NCBI GenBank assembly: GCA_016987375.1
Contig: PJRA01000313.1
Location: forward strand, 1,686,478-1,750,477
Origin: Brachionus koreanus
Taxonomy: Eukaryota; Rotifera; Eurotatoria; Ploima; Brachionidae
Direction of reading: 5' to 3'
DNA length: 64,000 nt
Shown here piece after piece: positions 46,701 to 60,200 of this stretch. The position numbers and the translations under genes are program-made. Under the pieces are notes generated by a model. The model worked only from the letters and a program-made list of their open reading frames with translations, was not told the DNA's origin and ran no database searches. The first letter of the stretch is position 1. Each line of letters starts with the position of its first letter.

Positions 46701-49600
46701 ATAGATTTTAATTTTTCAAAAACCACAACATGACATTTTGTCTTTTTTCGATCAACAAAACAAAAAAAAAATCATTTATAATTTACAATTAATTTAAAAA
46801 TAAAAGCTCTATTCTAAAAATAAACGCCTAACGAAATTCCAATTAATTCGAATCTGAATAGTTATTATTTATTAAAAAAAATGATTCCTCTAATAAAAAT
46901 TTTTAGTGGGAAGCTAATATTTAACTAAGATTATGTGAATTCATTTAAAAAATAAAATTACTTAAAAGCCGTTTTTTACCATTTCCAAATTTTTACTTTT
47001 AAATTTAAAAACATAATAATCTGGATTCTATTTGAAGTAATTAAAAATTAACCACTAATAAAATTTACTTTATATCTGGAGCAATATTTCTCTATCGAAA
47101 AAAGATATTTATTGGTATATAACTCTTTTGCTAATCAAATAAAAAATTAAGAATAGTTGACAAAAGCTAAATTATAAGGAAGCAGTTTGAATTAGTATTT
47201 ACAATATTAAAATAAAAGATAAAATTTACTTATGCTTCTAAATATAAATAGATTCAAGTGATTGATTTTCTAATAAGTTTTCTAATTTGAGGAATTTGAG
47301 GAAATCAAGTTTGACTAGCTTAACTGTCTTTAAGTTTTTGTCAAAGTCTTAATTGATCTTCAAAAGTACTTGAGTCTTAAGTGTAATGAAAAAATTAATT
47401 TGACTCGAAATAATGACTATTTTTTTTGTTTATAGCTCTATATAATATTCAAGTTAAACTATTAGTTTGTTTAAAATAACTCAGTTTATTAACAGCATAG
47501 CATTGCTAAATTTTGAATTCTTTAGTTCGTTTTATATTAATTATTTCATTCATAAATAACACATATTTCTAAAGTTTATTTTCAGAATTAAAAGAAAAAG
47601 CTGATTTATTATCTTATTGAAAAATCTGTAATCTTTAGTACTTTTTTTTTGAAATTTTGAGCTTTTGGTTTAAATTATTCAATTTTATTTCACCGAATCA
47701 AATCAAAATTTAAATAAAAAAGTAGAAAAAATAATTTGGTTTATAATAAATTTAGATTGCATAACTTAAAACAACTATTGAATCAAACTTTTGATTAATC
47801 TATTATATAGGTTAAAATATTGAAATATAGATTTGAAATCTATCTCAACAAAAAAGTTTATTTAAAATAAAAATGAAATCAAAATTGCTGGCAGATAAAA
47901 TGAATCACCTGTGATAAACTAGATAAGCATTGCTGTAGTGCAAAATTACATGGACGAATTTTTAAATGAATATCTTTTTTGATTTTTTTAGATTTTAAAA
48001 TTTTCTTTAAAAATGATATTACTATATAAAATTATTATAGTTTTTTTAGAAAAAAATTTTTGAATTAAAAAAATGCTTGTTGCTTCTAGTGTTAAATGAA
48101 CTTAAAAAAAATAAGCTATAAGATTGTAAAAAAATGTCTTAAAAAATAGACAAAAGTAAAAAAATCAAATTAAAAATTAATCTAATCATTTTATCTATAT
48201 TCTAAAAAATTTTCATTTTTATAATTGATTTCCTTGATGAAGTGTTGATCAAACTAGACTTTTGATTAAAATTTAAGATAAATAGCTTAAGATATTAATA
48301 ATTTAAGTAAAGTATGGTGAAGAAAAAAATCAATTAAATTTTAACAAAAATAATAAATAAAATATTATCTTTTTCAATATTTCAAAAACCATCCAGATAG
48401 TAATGATAATTAATCAAAGGTTTCTATTTTAAATATTTGTTGTCTTATGAAACTTTATACGAATTATTCACTACATCTTTTAAACATGTAATTAAAAAAA
48501 ATAAAAACTAATGTTAAATTTAATCTATTTGAATTTTTTTTGATTTTTTTAAAGAAATTCATTAAAAAATAGAATTTGAAAATAAAAATTCGATTTTCAA
48601 AATTTTCTAAATACGGCTATTAAACGAAACAAAGTTTTGTACACGCCAATTTTTAAGTTAGCTTTACACATCACAATCGACTACATCTAGTCATCTAAAT
48701 TTATAAGCAAAGAGATGATTCAAAGTTGTTCTTCATCATTTTACAGATTTCGATATTCAACGATGCATTGAAATAACCCTTAAAAAACTATTTAATGGGA
48801 CATTTTTATAATTTTGGGACATGTCCCAGATGAACGATTTTTCAGACGGATCATTACTTGTGATTAGAAGTGAATCTATTTTCAAAATTATGACAACCAA
48901 AAACAATGTTTGAACCTATCTCAACAAACTCAGCCAGTCTTGAAAAAATTATGATGATTTGATAAAAATGTGATTTTGTGTGTTTGGTGAAATTTTCAAG
49001 GGGTTAAACTTAGATCTAGTTCAAGATGGTCGTGCTTTAAGTGCAGAGATTTATTTTGAATAATTTGAAAGTATACTTTATTTCAAGAAAAATATCCTTC
49101 TTTAGTTAGTTTCTTCAAGAGACCTAATACAGCTAGAAGAACAAAAGTTGAGAAGATTGTGATTCTAAATAATGGAGACTGGACAAATCATTAATTATTT
49201 TCATTTAAAATAAACTGATTTTTTAAAATAAAAATTTTTTCTGTATTTTTCCATTTTTTATTAAAACAATTAAAAAATTCGGATTTTATTAATAGCTCAT
49301 TTTCGTACTAGTTAATAACAGAAATACCAATAGAACACTTGAAAATTAAATTGATATTTTTAAAAACTAAGACAAATTTTCGAAATAAACCAAAAATAAA
49401 AATTAAAATAATTTTAAGAATACATATTATTATAAATATTTAAGATTTTATTAATTTAGATTTGCAATTTATTATTTTTAATTAAAAAATTCTATTCTAA
49501 ACAACTTATGACAAATTTAAACTTTTCTTTTTTTTATCAGCATTATAATAGTAATTAAATAAAAGACAATCTTGCATTAATTAACTCTATTTTCAGAAAA
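43754..49600. other. Gene-poor interval between PKA RI and PPP6C
   Basis: 5.8 kb of AT-rich DNA without a supported ORF. About 43870-43895, upstream of the PKA start, contains a short inverted repeat (TGCACC/GGTGCA). About 48640-49080 is less AT-rich and includes the perfect palindrome TGGGACATGTCCCA. Both divergent promoters should lie in this interval. Confidence 0.45.
48815..48828. promoter_or_regulatory. 14-bp palindrome with p53-family half-site
   Basis: TGGGACATGTCCCA is a perfect palindrome. Its core GGACATGTCC fits the p53/p63/p73 half-site consensus RRRCWWGYYY. Another GGGACAT lies 19 bp upstream. No second adjacent half-site is present and it is about 780 bp upstream of PPP6C, so a function is speculative. 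Confidence 0.2.
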
Positions 49601-50521
49601 ATGACCGCCGACTCAGATTTAGACAAATGGATTGAACTGACTAAAGACTGCAAGTATCTGCCCGAAAACGACTTTAGAAAACTATGCGATATAGTTTTAG
49701 ATTATTTAATCGAAGAGTCAAATGTGCATCCTGTATATACACCAGTGACAGTTTGCGGCGACATACATGGACAATATTATGATTTACAGGAATTATTCCG
49801 AACTGGTGGCTATCCACCAGACACAAATTATATATTCATGGGAGATTTTGTCGATCGAGGCTACTACAGTTTAGAAACTATTACTCAACTGCTGCTATTT
49901 AAGGCTAAATATCCAGACAAAATTACACTGCTTAGAGGAAATCACGAGTCAAGACAAATAACACAAGTATATGGATTTTATGACGAATGTATGACAAAAT
50001 ACGGAAACGCCAATCCTTGGAAATATTGCTGTAAGTTATTTGATTATTTGACAATAGCAGCAATAATAGATGATTCGATTTTATGCGTTCATGGAGGTCT
50101 TTCACCTGAAATAAAGACTCTTGATCAGATTAGATTAATTGAAAGAAATCAGGAAATTCCTAACAAGGGCGCATTTTGTGATCTCGTATGGTCAGATCCG
50201 GAGGAGGTTGACTCTTGGTCGATATCTCCTAGAGGAGCTGGATGGCTATTTGGTGCTAAAGTGGTGAATCAATTCTGCGAAATAAACAGCTTGAATTTGA
50301 TATGTCGAGCTCATCAACTCGTTCAAGAGGGCTATAAATACTGGTTCGATGAAAAACTGGTCACGGTTTGGTCGGCTCCCAATTACTGCTATAGATGTGG
50401 AAACATAGCATCAATTTTGTCATTCTCTGATAAGGATACCAAAGAGGCAAAAATATTCTCCGCCGTTCCTGACGATCTGAGAGTTTTTCCTTCCAAAAAC
50501 ATAACGCCTTATTTTTTGTAA
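49601..50521 (+). CDS. PPP6C: Serine/threonine protein phosphatase 6 catalytic subunit
   Basis: Role: PP2A-like phosphatase that, with SAPS regulatory subunits, acts on Aurora A, DNA-PK and other mitotic and signalling substrates. 306 aa, equal in size to its orthologues (about 305). Metallophosphatase motifs: [28 protein letters not shown], then [27 protein letters not shown] and the methylatable C-terminus TPYFL. PP6-specific signs over PP2A and PP4 are [14 protein letters not shown] near the N-terminus, [19 protein letters not shown] and [12 protein letters not shown]. The CDS is intronless. A TTTTCAG acceptor five bases before the ATG indicates an intron in the 5' UTR. All metal and catalytic residues are present. 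Confidence 0.97.
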   Translation: MTADSDLDKWIELTKDCKYLPENDFRKLCDIVLDYLIEESNVHPVYTPVTVCGDIHGQYYDLQELFRTGGYPPDTNYIFMGDFVDRGYYSLETITQLLLFKAKYPDKITLLRGNHESRQITQVYGFYDECMTKYGNANPWKYCCKLFDYLTIAAIIDDSILCVHGGLSPEIKTLDQIRLIERNQEIPNKGAFCDLVWSDPEEVDSWSISPRGAGWLFGAKVVNQFCEINSLNLICRAHQLVQEGYKYWFDEKLVTVWSAPNYCYRCGNIASILSFSDKDTKEAKIFSAVPDDLRVFPSKNITPYFL

Positions 50522-51331
50522 AGTTTCTTTTCCTAAGCCTAAAAACATTTTTTTATGATTTTTAGGGTTGTGTTTATTATTTTATTTTGAAATAATTTTT
50601 AATGAACTCTGTCTACAATATAATTGTTTTGATTTAATAATGTTGGTTTTTTCTTTTGAAAGTCAAACGCATTATTGAACAACTGACTCATATTTATGTC
50701 GGGATAATAAAATCATCAGAATTGTAACATATTTTAAAGAAAGAATTTGTTTAAGAATGATATATTTTTGTAATCTAGATTAAAATTAAATTATCCAAAA
50801 TTTACAATATGGTGTTTTTTTTTCAAAGTATTATTAAAAATCGAACTTATCATATACAGACTGTTTCAAACTTATTTCTATAATTTTATTTGTAAGCTTA
50901 AAAAATAAAAAATAAAATATTTGCATCTTTTTTAAATTCATTTAAAAATATTTTCATTGTTAAAATTTCTTTTTGATAAATTTAAAAGGATTATTTCCTT
51001 ATTTTACAAAAAATTCAAATATAATAAAAGTTAATTAATTGAATTTAAGCGAATTCTTTATTATAAAAAACAATGAATACCGTGAACCTTGAAAAAAATC
51101 AGATTTAATCAACAGAAATCAAAGTATAAAAAGCTTAAAAAACCGCTAAAAATTTTTCAAAGTTTTATGCCCTTTTAAGAAAGAACAATTAACCTTTCAT
51201 TCATTTATTTAAAAAAAAATAAAAAAAATATGCTAAAAATAATAAAATTTTCCTTTTTTGTTGATCAAATAATTACCATATTTCATCAAAAAAAAAGAAA
51301 GTTCGAAAATATTTAGTCTAAAAGGACACAA
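50522..51331. other. PPP6C 3' flank
   Basis: AT-rich DNA including the 3' UTR of PPP6C. No other gene seen. Confidence 0.5.
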
Positions 51332-51479
51332 ATAACGTAATTTTCCGAATTTAGTGACATGTCTTTAAAATAGAGTACTCTATTTTAGTGACACGCTGTT
51401 ATAACATGTAAAAGATTCTTTTGTGACATGTCATTAAAAATTTTAGTAACATGTCACTAAATTCGGATGATTACGTTAT
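51332..51479. mobile_element. 148-bp MITE-like element with 31-bp terminal inverted repeats
   Basis: The left arm (51332-51362, starting ATAACGTAAT) and the reverse complement of the right arm (51449-51479) match at 29 of 31 positions. Inside is the perfect palindrome AAAATAGAGTACTCTATTTT (51367-51386) and three variants of GTGACATGTC. If the ends are taken one base in, the flanks offer a TA duplication, as Tc1/mariner-type elements make. It has no coding capacity, so it would depend on an autonomous partner elsewhere. Confidence 0.7.
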
Positions 51480-52579
51480 AAGAAATTTATTCATTTTTTT
51501 TCTTCTATTGGAAACAAGAAAATACATGGCAAACGACTGGCGAATTTAAGTCAAATTTTTTTGAGAAAAGCAACTCAAATAAAGGGAAATTTTTGAAAAA
51601 AATACTAGCAAGTTTTTTCTATTTGTAGTTACTTGTTTTTGATAAAAAACGATAAATATAGCTGTGGATAAGATCCACATAGTTATACAACTACTACTTT
51701 TTTTCAATTTTATTATTATTTTTTATTCATTCAAATCATCATCATTATAATTATTATTAAAATTTATTTTTAATTAAAAAAGATTTTAAATCAACAAATG
51801 GTTCAAAATATAATTTATACTAGCGTTTTTTGTATTTGTTTGTTTGCCATTTGTCTAATCTTGTTTCGAATTCGTTTGTTTTGATTGATTCTTTAATTTA
51901 GTTTAGAAGACTATTCCACAATCCTCCCACTTTGTTTAAGAAAAAATTCATTCTTGCGATTAATGAAATTTGAAGTAATTTTTTTCTCTTGCTGTAAAAC
52001 TTTGTGTAATAATTTTTTTACTCATAGTTGACGCAGCCGGACTATCTATAAAAATTGAATTTCTAAAGAGGCTTTTGATTAAAGTTGACAATTTTATACA
52101 TTCGGGTTAGCTATGTTTCTTTTTGTTTTAAGTAAATTTTCGCATTTTTCTTTTATTTTTTTTAGGAAATTTTACATAAAATTTGGTTGATTTCTTTTTC
52201 TATTCTTTTTTAAATTTTATTTATTAAAAATTGAAATTTTTAATTTTTTAATTAAATTGGTAAATTTTTGATTAATTTTGCAATTTTATGTAAAAAACAG
52301 TATAATTTTCTTTTAAAGAACCACGTATATTAGCTTTTGTTGTATTAGCTTAGATAAATGTTCAATTCTTGAATGGTGCTAACTTAAACATTTATGATCA
52401 CGAACTTATACATAATTCTTAAAAAGAAAAAAAAATTTATAATGAGTTGTTAATGTGATTTAAATTAAATTTCAAATTTTAACTAATCAATATAACTTTT
52501 TTATTAATTTTTTTACCATTTTTCAAAGAACTTTTGTCAATTCCATAAAGAAACAGTTACAAAAGAAGAGAATTTAGGA
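51480..52579. other. Repeat-bearing AT-rich interval
   Basis: Contains copy 2 of the dispersed repeat at 51565-51680, then AT-rich sequence with ATT/ATC microsatellite pieces near 51700-51770. No gene seen. Confidence 0.45.
51565..51680 (-). repeat. Dispersed repeat, copy 2 (protein-like on minus strand)
   Basis: Counterpart of 21075-21200. The minus frame from the ATG at 51680 reads MWILSTAIF, then QVTTNRKNLLVF and LYLSCFSQKN, to a stop. Copy 1 gives IWIYSSIK, QVTTNRRNLLVF and FYLSHFFRLN in register, with a two-codon difference near the start. It lies about 85 bp from the MITE-like element, so this is a local repeat cluster. Confidence 0.6.
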
Positions 52580-52894
52580 TTGAAATCAATCACAAGTCAT
52601 TTAATAATTATATATTTATATGGGTTATATGCTTTTCAAGAAAGATTTTTAGAAAGAATGTTATCGTTCTCTTATAAGTCTTTATTTTATCATAACTCGC
52701 CTGATAATTTTAAAAATATATTCCTTAAGAATGACTCGAGAAATTTAAGTTACAATTTAAGGAATAGTGCAAACCTGATTGAACCAATGGCAAAAACGAA
52801 CAGTGGAGAAAAAACATTTGGATTTTTTTATTCAAGATTGATTAATAGCTTTGTGATCAAACGATCAATGCTGAAATTTGCTATCAATTTATAA
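52580..52894 (+). mobile_element. LINE reverse-transcriptase C-terminal remnant
   Basis: About 100 codons ending in TAA at 52892-52894. The sequence RFLERMLSFSYKSL, then YNLRNSANL, TNSGEKTF and FFYSRLINSF matches the pattern at the C-terminal end of Jockey/CR1/RTE-like LINE polyproteins (R..RM..F, Y.LR, GEKTF.YF...IN). There is no in-frame ATG at the left end and no upstream RT core, so it is a 5'-truncated copy, as LINEs commonly are. An assembly gap begins 10 bp after the stop, which is typical of repeats that break assemblies. Confidence 0.6.
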
Positions 52895-52903
52895 TTTGAT
52901 CTT

Positions 52904-52949
52904 NNNNNNNNNNNNNNNNNNNNNNNNNNNNNNNNNNNNNNNNNNNNNN
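52904..52949. other. Assembly gap (46 N)
   Basis: Run of N. Sequence on either side may not be truly adjacent; its left neighbour is a LINE 3' end. Confidence 0.99.
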
Positions 52950-54210
52950 AATTAAATAAATGAAGTGTTAATCGGTCGATTACGATAAGGGCACTAGCCA
53001 GTTGATTAACCTTGAAAATAAAAAAAAATAAAAATAAACTATTTCAAGTTAAAGTTTTAGTCACAATTCTTACAATAAAACATTTGCATGACATTTTTTA
53101 CGACATAAGCATCTCATTGTTGCACCTCTTCAGTTTAAGAGCATTTTAAAAAGCCTATTCCGTGACCTTCTAATTGCTTCTCTTTCACTAACTTTTTTAA
53201 ACTCCCCCTTTCTATTCTTTGGTATGAATTCTTGATTGTATTCAATACAATTGCATAAAGGTAATTCTTGCCCTACAACCAAATTTAAAAAGCTCGTTTC
53301 TTCTCTCTAAAAATGTGCATAAAATATTTTGAGCCAAGACCAACATCATCAGTTCTAAAAAAATTAAATTTTCTTCTACATTTTTTTAAATTAACTTTTC
53401 TAGATCACTTTTTACACTTTTTATATAGGAATAAAGTACATTATTGGAATTAAGTTTGTAACAACCCTCAACTGATATCAGATGAGAATAAATGATATCA
53501 GGTATTAGAAGAAATCAGCTAATATCATTTTATTGGGTAAATTTGGCATTAGATGATATAAGTTAATAGCAGAAACTGTCACAAAGTATATCAGATACTG
53601 TATATATAAATTTTTTTAGTATTTGAAATAATTTTTATTTGATGAGCATTCAAAATAAAATTGAAGTCGTTTAAAAACTTTTTATCATCTAAGTTTAAAA
53701 AAAATTTGTAAAAAAAATTTAAAATTTTAAAATTTATTTTCAAAAAATTTCTAAAATTAGCCCCAAAAATGAATCAAAATTGTTTTTAAATATTACAATT
53801 CTTATAACCTAACGAAGGTTTTTTGTAAATTTGGAAAAATTATTTTAATAAATCCAAGAATGGTATAGAAAAAAAATTAAATTAAATAAATTTAAACAAG
53901 GGTTAAACTTTAAAACGCTTAGAAAGAAAAAAGCTGTAAATTTGAGAAAAAATCACTAAGAAAAATAAAAAAAAAAAAAATGGTGAATCATACACCAATC
54001 ATGTAAAAATGCAATTGTTAAAAATATTTAAATTTTTTTTTTTAATTAACAATAAAATACCTTTTACCTAAACAATTAAATGAATTGGAATTTTTTAGTA
54101 TAGAACAGAACAAAAAAATAAAGAAAAAATAAGAACGGCTCAAATCTAAAATAATTTTCACATTTTTGAATTTTTGAGTCGCCGCGACAAGGCACTTCAA
54201 ATACTCCCAT
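52950..54210. other. Intergenic region downstream of ASXL
   Basis: AT-rich. Between about 53460 and 53600 there are repeated GATATCA/GATGATAT-like words, which look like decayed simple sequence. It contains the ASXL 3' UTR on the minus strand. No gene seen. Confidence 0.45.
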
Positions 54211-57200
54211 TTATACATCATTTTTTTTCTCATTTTCATTAAAACAATTTGAACACAAGCGCAAAGGTTCGACTCTAGAATCAATTTTTTTCAAATATAT
54301 ACAATCATCATGACAAAAATGCATGCATTTTTCGCATTCAACCATCGCTTTTTTGCTCGAGCACTCATGAGACTTTTCGTTCGATTGAGATTGACTAGGC
54401 ATGTCACAACACTTGTCAGACTCTTTGGCCGAATCAGCCAAAAGTGAATTGGATTGATTAACCGTTGGCTTAAAATTAAAATTGCTTAAGGGTATACAAG
54501 TGACTGGTTGAGGCGATGGTGTATTCGAATCGTTTAGTAGAATTTTGGTCGATTGAGATAGAGGCGTTGGTATGGACAAAGAAGACGCCACATTTGTCTG
54601 AGAATTACTAAATTGTACATTTGAATTTGTATTCGAACGTGAATTAGAACAATTAGATTGCATTGAATTGCTAGGACAGCTTTTTGTATCCGAATCGGAT
54701 ACTAATTTGATAACTTGAGAGCTATTCTGAGAATTTGAAGTCAACGATGCTGGTATAATGATTTGTGATCCGACCGATGAGTTTGAATTAGATTGTTCAT
54801 TAACCTGAATTACAGTGGGTAATGTGAGTGGACTAGTCATGCTTCTGTTTAATTCATGTGATTTTTGTTGCTGTTGTTGTTGATGTTTTTGGCTAAGGAG
54901 CTGAGCTACAGTGAGCTGATGCTGTGTCGAACGAGCGCTTCTCGATTGCGAGCTCTGAGCTTGACTTTGGTTAACAGTCGAGTTGGAGCTTGATTGACTG
55001 GGCGTTGAACTTGTCGATGCTGTACTTACATTCAAATTTTTCTCCTTTTCTTTTCGCTTGGTCTTGCCGGGCGTCACTGATTGAACATTTGGTGAACTTT
55101 GCGAATTTTGAGAGTTAATCGGCGATATTAATGTATTGGCCAAGTTTTGATTTGTATTTATTTGCTGTGGTATGGACACGTTTATGCCTTGTTGAATCGG
55201 CTTTTGGATCGGAGTTTGGCTGAGCGACGGTGGATTTTTAATCATTGGCGACTGAGGTGCATAGACTTGAGGCGATGTCTGTGCATACTTTATTGGCGAT
55301 TGTACCACGACTACATTTTGCTGATAGCCTTGTGATTGCTGTACTTGTTGATTGCCAAATTGATTATAATTTGCATATTGTTGATTGAATTGCTGTGGCA
55401 TTTGTGGCGATGCCATTTGTTGTTGCCCAATTTGCTGCTGGGTGATTTGTGGCTGTGCTATTTGCTGTTGAATTGACTGCTGCGGCATCTGTTGATGCTG
55501 AATTGGCTGCTGTGGCGCCATTTGTTGGCTCTGAATTTGCTGCTGCTGCTGCTGCGGCGGCATTTGGTTGGGTGGAATTTGTTGAATTGGCATTTGTGGG
55601 GTGATTTGTAACTGGGGTTGTTGCGAAGCTTGTGGTGGCGGAGGTGGCAAAAACTGGCCGGACTGTACTTGCGGCGGATAGCGCGGATATTGAAATTGGC
55701 TTGGCGATTGTTGTTTTTGATAGTTTGGCGACGAAGTGACAAAATTGGACCGATTAGTTGACTGATAGCCGTTCTGATACTGAACTGGTTGTATGACCCG
55801 ATTGGGCGTTTGCGGATAGTGTTGCACAGGCAACGGTGTTACAAATTGATTTGAAAAATTATTCTCTTTTATTGTTTTGTTTTGTATTGGCGGATTTAAT
55901 TTAAGTATTAGGCTGTTTATATTAGGCAGTGTTATTTCTACATTGTTTTCGCAATTTTCCAAGCTTTCGGACAAAAAGTTTGTATCGACTGCAATTGAGT
56001 TTGTTCTCGAATAGGAAAGCTTTTTCTCTTTGTCTTGCTGCGATTTAATTAAATCGACAAGGTCAAGATTAACGAGAAACGTTGGCAATTCTCTTATGTC
56101 GAGTTTGGCATGCTCGCTATAGGCCGTTGAGTGTCCATATTCGTCCAGAGCTATTTTTTGATCGGGCGTACTGGCCGGACTCGACAAATTATCATTACTA
56201 TTCGAACCGATTGACTTCAATTCGCTGACTATTTTTTGTATATTCGGATTTGAATCGATTGATTTTGATCGTTTGTTCGAGCCTAGCTCGTCAGAAAATT
56301 TTCGTTTTTTCTCAGCTATTTGACTTTTAATTTTTGCCAAATTTTTAGCACTATCAGCTAAGTGATCGTCGAGAAGACTGGTCTTAGCTGAGTCTTTTTT
56401 GACGTTCTCTTCGTCTTCGTCGTCATTGAATATGTTATGAGGCGGCAGAGGCAACGCTAGAGGCGGAGGAGGCACCGGCGGCGACGAATTTGATTTAATT
56501 ACTATTTTAGAGGGCGATACCGCTCTTGGTGAAACGGTCGGCGAGCATATTGGCATGCTTAGTTCGGGAAATAAATTCAACGGCGAATTATTCAAACTTG
56601 ATTTGAAATTGCTGCTGTTTGCACGCTTTCGTTTGGACGGCAAGTCGTCAATGATAGCGTCCAAGGCGTTTAATCTATTTAAATTGGACGCGTTTGTGAC
56701 CCGTTTTATTTTGAGCTTAAATTCTCCTTTTTGTTCGTCCAAGCTTATCTCGTGTTTGCATTGGTCGACGTCGTCGTGCTCCTCTTCGTTAAACGAGTAT
56801 TCCTCGTCGGTGAATTTTTTCGATAGAGTTCGTTTTCGCAGGCTTTTTCGAATCGGCTCGCTAAACGACTCGCTATTTGATATCATGCAGTCCGAGTTCA
56901 GAATTTTCGAGCTAAGTTTTTCTTTTTTGCGTATTAAACGCTTTGCTTCCCGTTCAAGCTCTTTTCGCTTTAGCTCTAGGTCTTCGTCAAATGATTCCTG
57001 ATCGCTTTCAAGTGACAAAAATTCGCTATATGATTGATCACTGTTGCTTGTTTGATTGTCGTAATTTGAGTCTTGATTTGTGTTCTCGAAGTCGCTATTT
57101 AGTGAATTTGATTCCGATTCGGCTGATTCGTATATTGATTTATCATTATTTTGCTCGCAAATTTGACTTTCGATTAGTGAATCACTGTTGGCCTCTAAAA

Positions 57201-60200
57201 ACTCCTCAAAATACAAAGACTCTTCACAGTCATTATCACTCGTATCATTCTCATTAGAAGCCAGAGATTCCAGCAATTTTTGTTGTTTTAGGCGTGTTGA
57301 TCGTGTTACGGTTGTTTGGTTCGAATTGGTGTCTAAATTGTCTAAATAATATTCCAAATTTAGCAAGACTAAATTAAGCAACTAGAAAGACCGATTGTAT
57401 TCGTGCAAATAATTCTATTAATTTAGCATCAGATACGTGCTATCTTATGTTAAACAATACTCAGGCAATGGAATGCTTTATCTTTATCTTGAATTTTATC
57501 TAGAATTAATAAAGCAGTTTCACAAGTATTTTCACAAGTTAAGAAAATATTGGGCGCAGATGTGCAAATATTTGAAAGAAAATAAACTATTTTTTTTTTT
57601 AAATCAAAGATATTTTTATCAATAAAAAATATTTGAAAATTCACTATTCTTAATTGCAATTATTTTTAAGTCAATTCATTTAAAAAAAAATTTTAAGCTT
57701 ACATTTTTTTAAAAGAGTTAGAATCATATTTTTAGGCTTGAAGTATCAATTGGCCTAAAAGACATTTTTTTTTTTATGAACAGCCTGAATCGACAAGTGT
57801 AACAGCCTGAAGTTGATCAAATTTCGATGATCATGTTCGAGAATAATTATTCTTTAAATTAGAAAACTTATGGGAGAAACATATTTTTTTTGGCATTCAG
57901 CTAATGACTAATGTGTTTGAATAAATAATACCTGGAGCCTTTTTAAAGAAAAAGAGCCATATCTTACAGAAAAGAAGGATTTACTTTTTTTTGGGGACAT
58001 TTTCAAAATTTAGTCTCGGTCAAAATCAAATCATGCAAGAAATACCAATTTTTTCAAAGTTAATAAGAATTATAAAAATCTAGAACCACCAGGTCAATAA
58101 AAGTGTCTTTTAAATTTTAGCTATTAATCTAATAACTCAATAATTAAATTACCAAAAAAAATTAACCTGCCAAAACTTCATAAATTGATGGAGTGTATGT
58201 GATGACGAAAATTAATTGTTAGAGGCATGATTTATTCATTTTTATTTTACACAAAAACCAACAAAATATAACTATAAATTCAATAAAGATTGTCAATGTT
58301 ATTTAATAATTTTAATTTCTAATTCACATTTTTAAGGCTCTTATCAGCTTGGCCTTGCAGCAAAAATTTTAAAAATAAGCTTTTTAAAGCATTTTTTTTT
58401 ATTTGTTTGGAAATTTAGTGTTCATTTATCAATTTGTTTGTAATTCAATTCTTGTCAAAATACTTGGCCTATTCTTTTACAAATTAAGATGATATAATTA
58501 AACTTGTAAAGTTGGTTGCAACAAAAGAAAATATAACAAAAATAAACAAACTTTAAGTAATTTTTCGATTTTTCTCAAAAAAAAAAACATAAAAAAAGCT
58601 TTTGTAGACGATGAAAGATAACATTTTTCCATTAAGAAAAATAATTTTTAATTTTTACTTTTTTTAGCATTGATAAAATATACGGTGTTTTTTTCTAAAG
58701 ATTAATTTGTCGTGTTTATTAACTTACTTGACAGTTATGATTATTCGATTTCTCAAATTCTAAATTTAATAGTCCTTTGGATGATTATGTAAAACTTATG
58801 TAAAAATTGAAATTTGTTTAAAATATTTTACATCAGTTCGGTCATTCTAGTAAAATGAATTTAATTAAAAGCTTACCAAAATAGCCTTTGGATAATTTTT
58901 GTTGCCATTCACTACAACACTTTTTTATAAATTCATTATTTAATGCGCCACTACCAAGTCTAATAAGTAAATTATTTAGTTTATCTGAATTAACATTTTT
59001 ACGTCAAACGCCCAATCAATGAAAAAAATTTTAATTTAAATAAAATACATTTATGGAAAAATTTTTAATTTCTAATTTTTTTTTACTTTTTGAACTTATG
59101 AAAAATATAATATAATTTTTAATGAATTTTTAAAACTTGATAGCTTGTAATTTTAGAGGATAAAATGATAATTATTATTAATTAAAATTCTTGGACGCCG
59201 GACTTTAACATGGGTTACTATGGTTATTTTTTTTTAATTTACTTGAATGAACCATGCGAATCAAATAGCCTGTCGCATTCGGGCAAAAGTTTTATTAATT
59301 TTAGTTGAGATTGACGAGGTAATGATTCGAAAATAGCTGGTTGAAAGAGTACTTTTAAATCCAATTTAGTCAATAAAGATTGCGAAGAGTTAAAAAGAGA
59401 ATTTGTGGAGAATATTTGATCGAGTTTTTCCCTATAGTTGTTTTCGTAAAGAGTGGATAAATGCTGCACTATATTTGAGGAATTCGGTTTTGCTGAGTTT
59501 GTTTGTGAAGAGGACGACGATGCAATTGATGATTCGGTCGGTTGGTTTGACAAACGTTGACTTCGTTGACGTTTGGATTTGGTTGTGCTTTCACTGCGTT
59601 TTGATCGTTTACTACGAGATTGAACTTTTTTTGTATCAAGACAAGATTCTGGAACTTCTTGTTTGACCGCTTGGCTTGAATTACACTCGGGACTTGATTG
59701 ATTTTGAAGCTGCTTTAGCTGCTGTTGCCTCTCGATCAAATAGCTAACTAAAATTTAAAGCATTAATTTTTCCATTTCGTCTAAGAATAATATAAATAAT
59801 AATATTTCAAATAATATATTTATTTTTAGACAAAAGTCTTCTAGATAAAGAAAAATATTAAAATCGGTTTTCTTACATCCTCTAATGTTTTTAATTTTAA
59901 CTAAAAATTTAACTTATTCTTTGGGGAAAAAGTTTTTTATTTGAATTCATTACTTATTATCCTACTTGATTAACTTTTAAAAAAAAGTCGGTTTTAACAA
60001 TTATTTTTCAATTTTCTTTTTCAATATTCACTTCTCCAAGATACGAAATTTAAGTTTATATTAAAATCTTTCCTTCCGTAATTATTAGGGTCATGATCTT
60101 AATTTAACTTTCGATTGTTTGTCCATGTTTTTTTTTCCTACAAAATTTATTATTTAGAATTTAAAATAGTTTCATGCATAAAATGGTAAAAATTTTGAAA

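Noticed and set aside
55147..57257. Several plus-strand open frames opposite ASXL
   Set aside because: Antisense shadows of the low-complexity ASXL exon; no motifs.
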